Source of the DNA: Myxococcota bacterium
GTDB taxonomy: Bacteria; Myxococcota_A; UBA796; UBA2385
Direction of reading: 5' to 3'
Length of the DNA: 36,411 nucleotides
Assembly (NCBI GenBank): GCA_023150805.1
Contig: JAKLKF010000078.1
Span: 1-36,411, forward strand
Below, piece after piece: positions 33,750-36,411 of this stretch. The notes below the pieces were generated by a model that did not search any database, had not been told where the DNA came from, and worked only from the letters and a program-made list of their open reading frames with translations. Both the position numbers and the translations under genes were made by a program. Position 1 is the first letter of the stretch. Each line of letters starts with the position of its first letter.

Positions 33750-34760
33750 GTGACGACGCCACCTCCCCTCACCCTCGGCCAGGTGCTCAAGAAGAGCCAG
33801 GACTGGCTGCGCCAGCGCGGCGTGGACAGCCCGCGCCTGGACGCCGAGCTGCTGGCCGCCCACGCGCTGGGCATCACCGAGCGGGTGCGGCTGTACCTGG
33901 AGCTGGAGCGGCCGCTCACGGCCGACGAGGCGACGGCGATCCGCGCCCTGGTGCAGCGGCGCGGCGCGCGCGAGCCCGTGGCGTGGATCACGGGCCGCCG
34001 CGGCTTCCACGAGCTGGACCTGGCGGTGCACAAGGACGTGCTGGTCCCGCGGCCGGACACCGAGACCCTGGTCGAGGCGCTGCTGGCGCGGATCCCCGTC
34101 GACGCCGAGCTGCTGGTGGCGGACCTGGGCTGCGGCACCGGGGCCATCGGCCTGGCCCTGGCCGTCGCGCGGCCGGGCATCAAGGTCTACGCCGTCGATC
34201 TCTCCGAGGCGGCGCTCGAGAACACGCGCGCCAACGTCGCGGCCCTGGGCCTGGGCGCGCGCGTGGCGGTGCTCCGCGGCGACCTGCTGGACGCCGTGCC
34301 CACCCACCGCGCCGTCGACCTGGTCGTGAGCAACCCGCCCTACATCCCGACGGCCGCGCTGGCGACCCTGCAGCCCGAGGTGCGCACGCACGAGCCCCGG
34401 CTGGCCCTGGACGGCGGCGCCGACGGGCTGGACGTCTACCGGCGCCTGCTGCCGGCGGCCGCGAGGCGGGCGCGCCTGGGCGTGGCCGTCGAGATCGGGC
34501 ACGACCAGGGCCCGGCGGTGGCGGCGCTCGCCCGGCAGGCGGGCCTGCAGGAGGTGCGGGTGCTGCGGGACCTTGGCCACCGGGACCGGGTCGTCCTGGG
34601 CACCGTCCCCGGGGCCCGCTGGCCGACGGAGCCGCCTCCGCCGCCCGAGGGCGAGGCGCGGGTCGAGCCCCTGCCGGTGGCCGGCGGCGAGCCCCCTCCT
34701 GCCGCCCTGGACCCGGACCCCGAGGCGGAGGCGCTGCCGGTGTGGGACGCGGATCGCTAG
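33750..34760 (+). CDS. prmC: Release factor glutamine methyltransferase PrmC (HemK)
   Basis: This 336-aa protein is the N5-glutamine methyltransferase that modifies the GGQ motif of peptide release factors. It has the N-terminal PrmC helical domain (SPRLDAELLAAHALG), REPVAWITGRRGFHELDL, the SAM motif DLGCGTG (125-131) and the catalytic NPPY (195-198). The C-terminal ~50 residues (PPPPPEGEARVEPLPV and beyond) are a Pro/Glu-rich extension beyond the usual ~280 aa. The start is GTG 33750 with GGAG five bases upstream. It converges with the radical SAM gene, 16 bp apart. Confidence 0.95.
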   Translation: MTTPPPLTLGQVLKKSQDWLRQRGVDSPRLDAELLAAHALGITERVRLYLELERPLTADEATAIRALVQRRGAREPVAWITGRRGFHELDLAVHKDVLVPRPDTETLVEALLARIPVDAELLVADLGCGTGAIGLALAVARPGIKVYAVDLSEAALENTRANVAALGLGARVAVLRGDLLDAVPTHRAVDLVVSNPPYIPTAALATLQPEVRTHEPRLALDGGADGLDVYRRLLPAAARRARLGVAVEIGHDQGPAVAALARQAGLQEVRVLRDLGHRDRVVLGTVPGARWPTEPPPPPEGEARVEPLPVAGGEPPPAALDPDPEAEALPVWDADR

Positions 34761-34776
34761 CCGTCCCTCGGCGGCC

Positions 34777-36264
34777 TCAGACGGTGCCCCACTTGCCCAG
34801 GCCGACCTCGGGGATCTTCTTGAGCAGGGTGCTCTTGATGATCTCTCCCAGCACGGTGGCACCCCCGAGCATCTCCATCAGCTCCTCGCGGCCCTCGGTC
34901 TTCGACAGCTTGCGGCGGATCAGGTCGGGGCGGAGGTAGAACTTCATGTAGGCCTTGGTGCGGTAGGCCCGCAGCTGCTCGGCGGTGAAGGTCTCCGTCT
35001 CGAGCTGCGGGATGAAACCGCCCCCGTCGATGGTGTAGCGCTTCCAGAAGTCGCCCTCGACGTAGCCGCGCTCCTGGGCGATCCGGTACAGATCGGTGGC
35101 CGGCAGCGCGGTGGCGACGCTGAAGCTGGCCCAGTCCAGCCCCAGCCCGCTGGCGAAGGAGATCATGTCCTCCACGTCGTCGGGCGTGGCGTCGTAGTAG
35201 CCGACCATGAAGTAGCCGCGGGTGTCGACCCCCTCCTCCCGGCAGATCCGGAAGGCCTGTTCGGTCTGTTCCCGGGTGATCTGCTTGTTCATGATCTTGA
35301 GCACCCGGTCGGTGCCGGCCTCGACCCCCATGTGGATGCTGCGCAGGCCGGCCTTCTTCAGCGCCCGCACGACGTCGCGATCCACGGTGTCGACGCGCGC
35401 GCGGATGTTGAACTTGACCTTCAGGCCGCGGCGCTGCACCTCCTCGGAGAACTTGAGCATGCGGCGCTTGCCGATGGTGAAGGTCTCGTCGAAGAAGACG
35501 ATCTCCCGCACGCCGTACTTGCGCTCGAGGAACTCCATCTCGTCGACCACCAGCCCGACGTCCCGGAAGCGGAGCTTCTCGCTGTAGACCTGGCTGCAGT
35601 AGCCACAGTGCCAGGGGCAGCCGCGGGTGGTGACCATCGTGGCGAAGGGCTTGAGCAGCGTGAGACAGTGGTAGTCGCTGACCGGCAGCAGGTCCCAGGC
35701 CGGCATGGGGTAGCGGTCGATGTCCTTGGGCAGCGGGCGGGCCGGGTTCTGCACCACCTCGCCGTCGGAGCGGCGCACCACGGTGCCGGGCACGTCGTCC
35801 CAGTCCGAGCCGGACTCCAGGCGCTCGCACAGATCGAGGAAGGTCTCCTCGCCGTCGCCGACGACGGCCAGGTCGAAGCAGTCCCAGGACATCGACTCCT
35901 TGGGGTAGATGCTCATGTGGGGGCCGCCGACCACGACGCGGGCGCGCGGCGCCGCCTGCCGCACCATCTGGGCGATCTCGATGACGGCGGGCCAGCCGAG
36001 CGTCTTGCTCGTGAGCGCCACGATGTCGGGGCGGAAGTCGCGCACCCGGTCCGCGGCGTCGGCCGGCATCAGGTTCTCGACGTGCAGGTCGATGAGGCCG
36101 ACCGGGAAGCCGTGCTGGCGGACCCAGGCCGCCAGGCCCGCCAGGGCCAGGCTGGGGAAGATCCCGAGCTTCTCCGCCGCCTTCTTGGACAGCGGCTGCT
36201 GGTCGGCGGCCTCGTGGTACTTGATGAAGAGGACGCGGGTGCGCTTGGGCCCGGGAAGGGACAT
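34777..36264 (-). CDS. B12-binding-domain radical SAM protein
   Basis: This 495-aa protein has an N-terminal B12-binding-like domain (~10-150) and a radical SAM core with RGCPWHCGYC (C216, C220, C223) holding the [4Fe-4S] cluster. The B12 region reads LIDLHVENL, where the usual DxHxxG loop has Asn in place of Gly; VALTSKT and VVGGPHMSIYP follow the family pattern. Core motifs include IVFFDETFTIGKRR, NIRARVDTVD and IHMGVEAGTD. I chose ATG 36264 (MSLPGPKRTR) with GGAG upstream over an in-frame start at 36306. The substrate is unknown; related proteins act in methylation or lipid and hopanoid modification. Confidence 0.87.
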   Translation of the reverse strand: MSLPGPKRTRVLFIKYHEAADQQPLSKKAAEKLGIFPSLALAGLAAWVRQHGFPVGLIDLHVENLMPADAADRVRDFRPDIVALTSKTLGWPAVIEIAQMVRQAAPRARVVVGGPHMSIYPKESMSWDCFDLAVVGDGEETFLDLCERLESGSDWDDVPGTVVRRSDGEVVQNPARPLPKDIDRYPMPAWDLLPVSDYHCLTLLKPFATMVTTRGCPWHCGYCSQVYSEKLRFRDVGLVVDEMEFLERKYGVREIVFFDETFTIGKRRMLKFSEEVQRRGLKVKFNIRARVDTVDRDVVRALKKAGLRSIHMGVEAGTDRVLKIMNKQITREQTEQAFRICREEGVDTRGYFMVGYYDATPDDVEDMISFASGLGLDWASFSVATALPATDLYRIAQERGYVEGDFWKRYTIDGGGFIPQLETETFTAEQLRAYRTKAYMKFYLRPDLIRRKLSKTEGREELMEMLGGATVLGEIIKSTLLKKIPEVGLGKWGTV

Positions 36265-36294
36265 CCTGGCTCCGTCGAGGGGGATCGTCCGACC

Positions 36295-36313
36295 GGGGGG
36301 CCGCACGCCCCCC
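36295..36313 (-). promoter_or_regulatory. GC hairpin in the radical SAM gene leader
   Basis: GGGGGGC and GCCCCCC arms with a 5-nt loop lie 31 bp upstream of the ATG at 36264. TAGGGT, a possible -10, lies about 15 bp further upstream. The hairpin would then be in the 5' leader. It has no U-tract. Confidence 0.3.
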
Positions 36314-36355
36314 GCTCGTCGGACCCTACCTCAGGGGTGCGCCGCGTCGAGAGCC

Positions 36356-36411
36356 TCAGCGGCGGCGCAGCACGGTGGGCGGCCCGCCCAGCAGGGCCCG
36401 GTCGGCCGCGC
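36356..36411 (-). CDS. 3' end of an upstream minus-strand gene (partial)
   Basis: A minus-strand frame enters from the right edge and ends with GGPPTVLRRR and a TGA at 36358-36356. Only 18 codons are visible, so neither coding status nor product can be judged. It lies 91 bp upstream of the radical SAM ATG in the same direction. Confidence 0.35.
   Translation of the reverse strand, partial: AADRALLGGPPTVLRRR

Overview
The window is a very GC-rich bacterial chromosome segment with short gaps and many 1-8 bp gene overlaps (ATGA/GTGA). The mix of genes suggests an uncultured deltaproteobacterial or Myxococcota-like organism: an extracellular contractile injection system (eCIS), a group 3d NAD-reducing [NiFe] hydrogenase, lipoproteins with very short leaders followed by Asp/Thr/Gly-rich stretches, an OPT transporter and a B12-type radical SAM protein. 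No rRNA or marker gene is present, so the taxonomy is inference.

Layout. (1) About 1-7553, minus strand: part of an eCIS operon, in transcription order an unknown 179-aa protein, a DUF4255 tail-terminator protein, a 599-aa sheath, a tail-assembly-chaperone-like protein, a DUF6760 tail, a second smaller sheath, a tube protein with an N-terminal 19-residue repeat, and an unknown protein of at least 554 aa that runs off the left edge. (2) 7698-11290, plus strand: an acidic-tailed unknown protein, a Tat-exported dienelactone hydrolase, an M20 (ArgE-like) deacylase and a small HExxH (DUF4157-like) protein. (3) 11448-13205, plus strand: a small ORF and two tandem paralogous lipoproteins. (4) 13215-24096, minus strand: one compact hydrogenase operon, hoxF-hoxU-hoxY-hoxH-[hoxW::hypF::hypC-like]-hypD-hypE-hypA-hypB. 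(5) 24345-26435, plus strand: the AAA+ ATPase typical of eCIS, divergent from the hydrogenase operon. (6) 26481-28616, plus strand: a translationally coupled four-gene cassette of a lipoprotein alpha/beta hydrolase and three small envelope or membrane proteins. (7) 28630-33606, minus strand: a small exported protein, a tetraheme cytochrome c, an OPT transporter and a GT-C-like membrane protein. (8) prmC (plus), then a B12-binding radical SAM protein (minus), then the 3' end of another minus-strand gene.

How the parts work together. The eCIS genes encode the contractile shaft (tube, two sheaths, terminator) and its assembly factors; baseplate, spike and LysM genes are not seen and probably lie to the left. 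The hydrogenase operon carries the diaphorase (HoxFU), the hydrogenase (HoxYH) and most maturation factors.

The strongest observations are: (a) a candidate programmed -1 frameshift joining the eCIS tail-assembly chaperone to DUF6760, with an SD-like element, a GGGGG slip site and a 15-bp hairpin in the expected order, and with no ordinary start codon for DUF6760; (b) a 999-codon open frame fusing the HoxW protease, complete HypF and a HypC-like domain; (c) loss from that HypC-like domain of the N-terminal Met-Cys motif that HypC chemistry needs.
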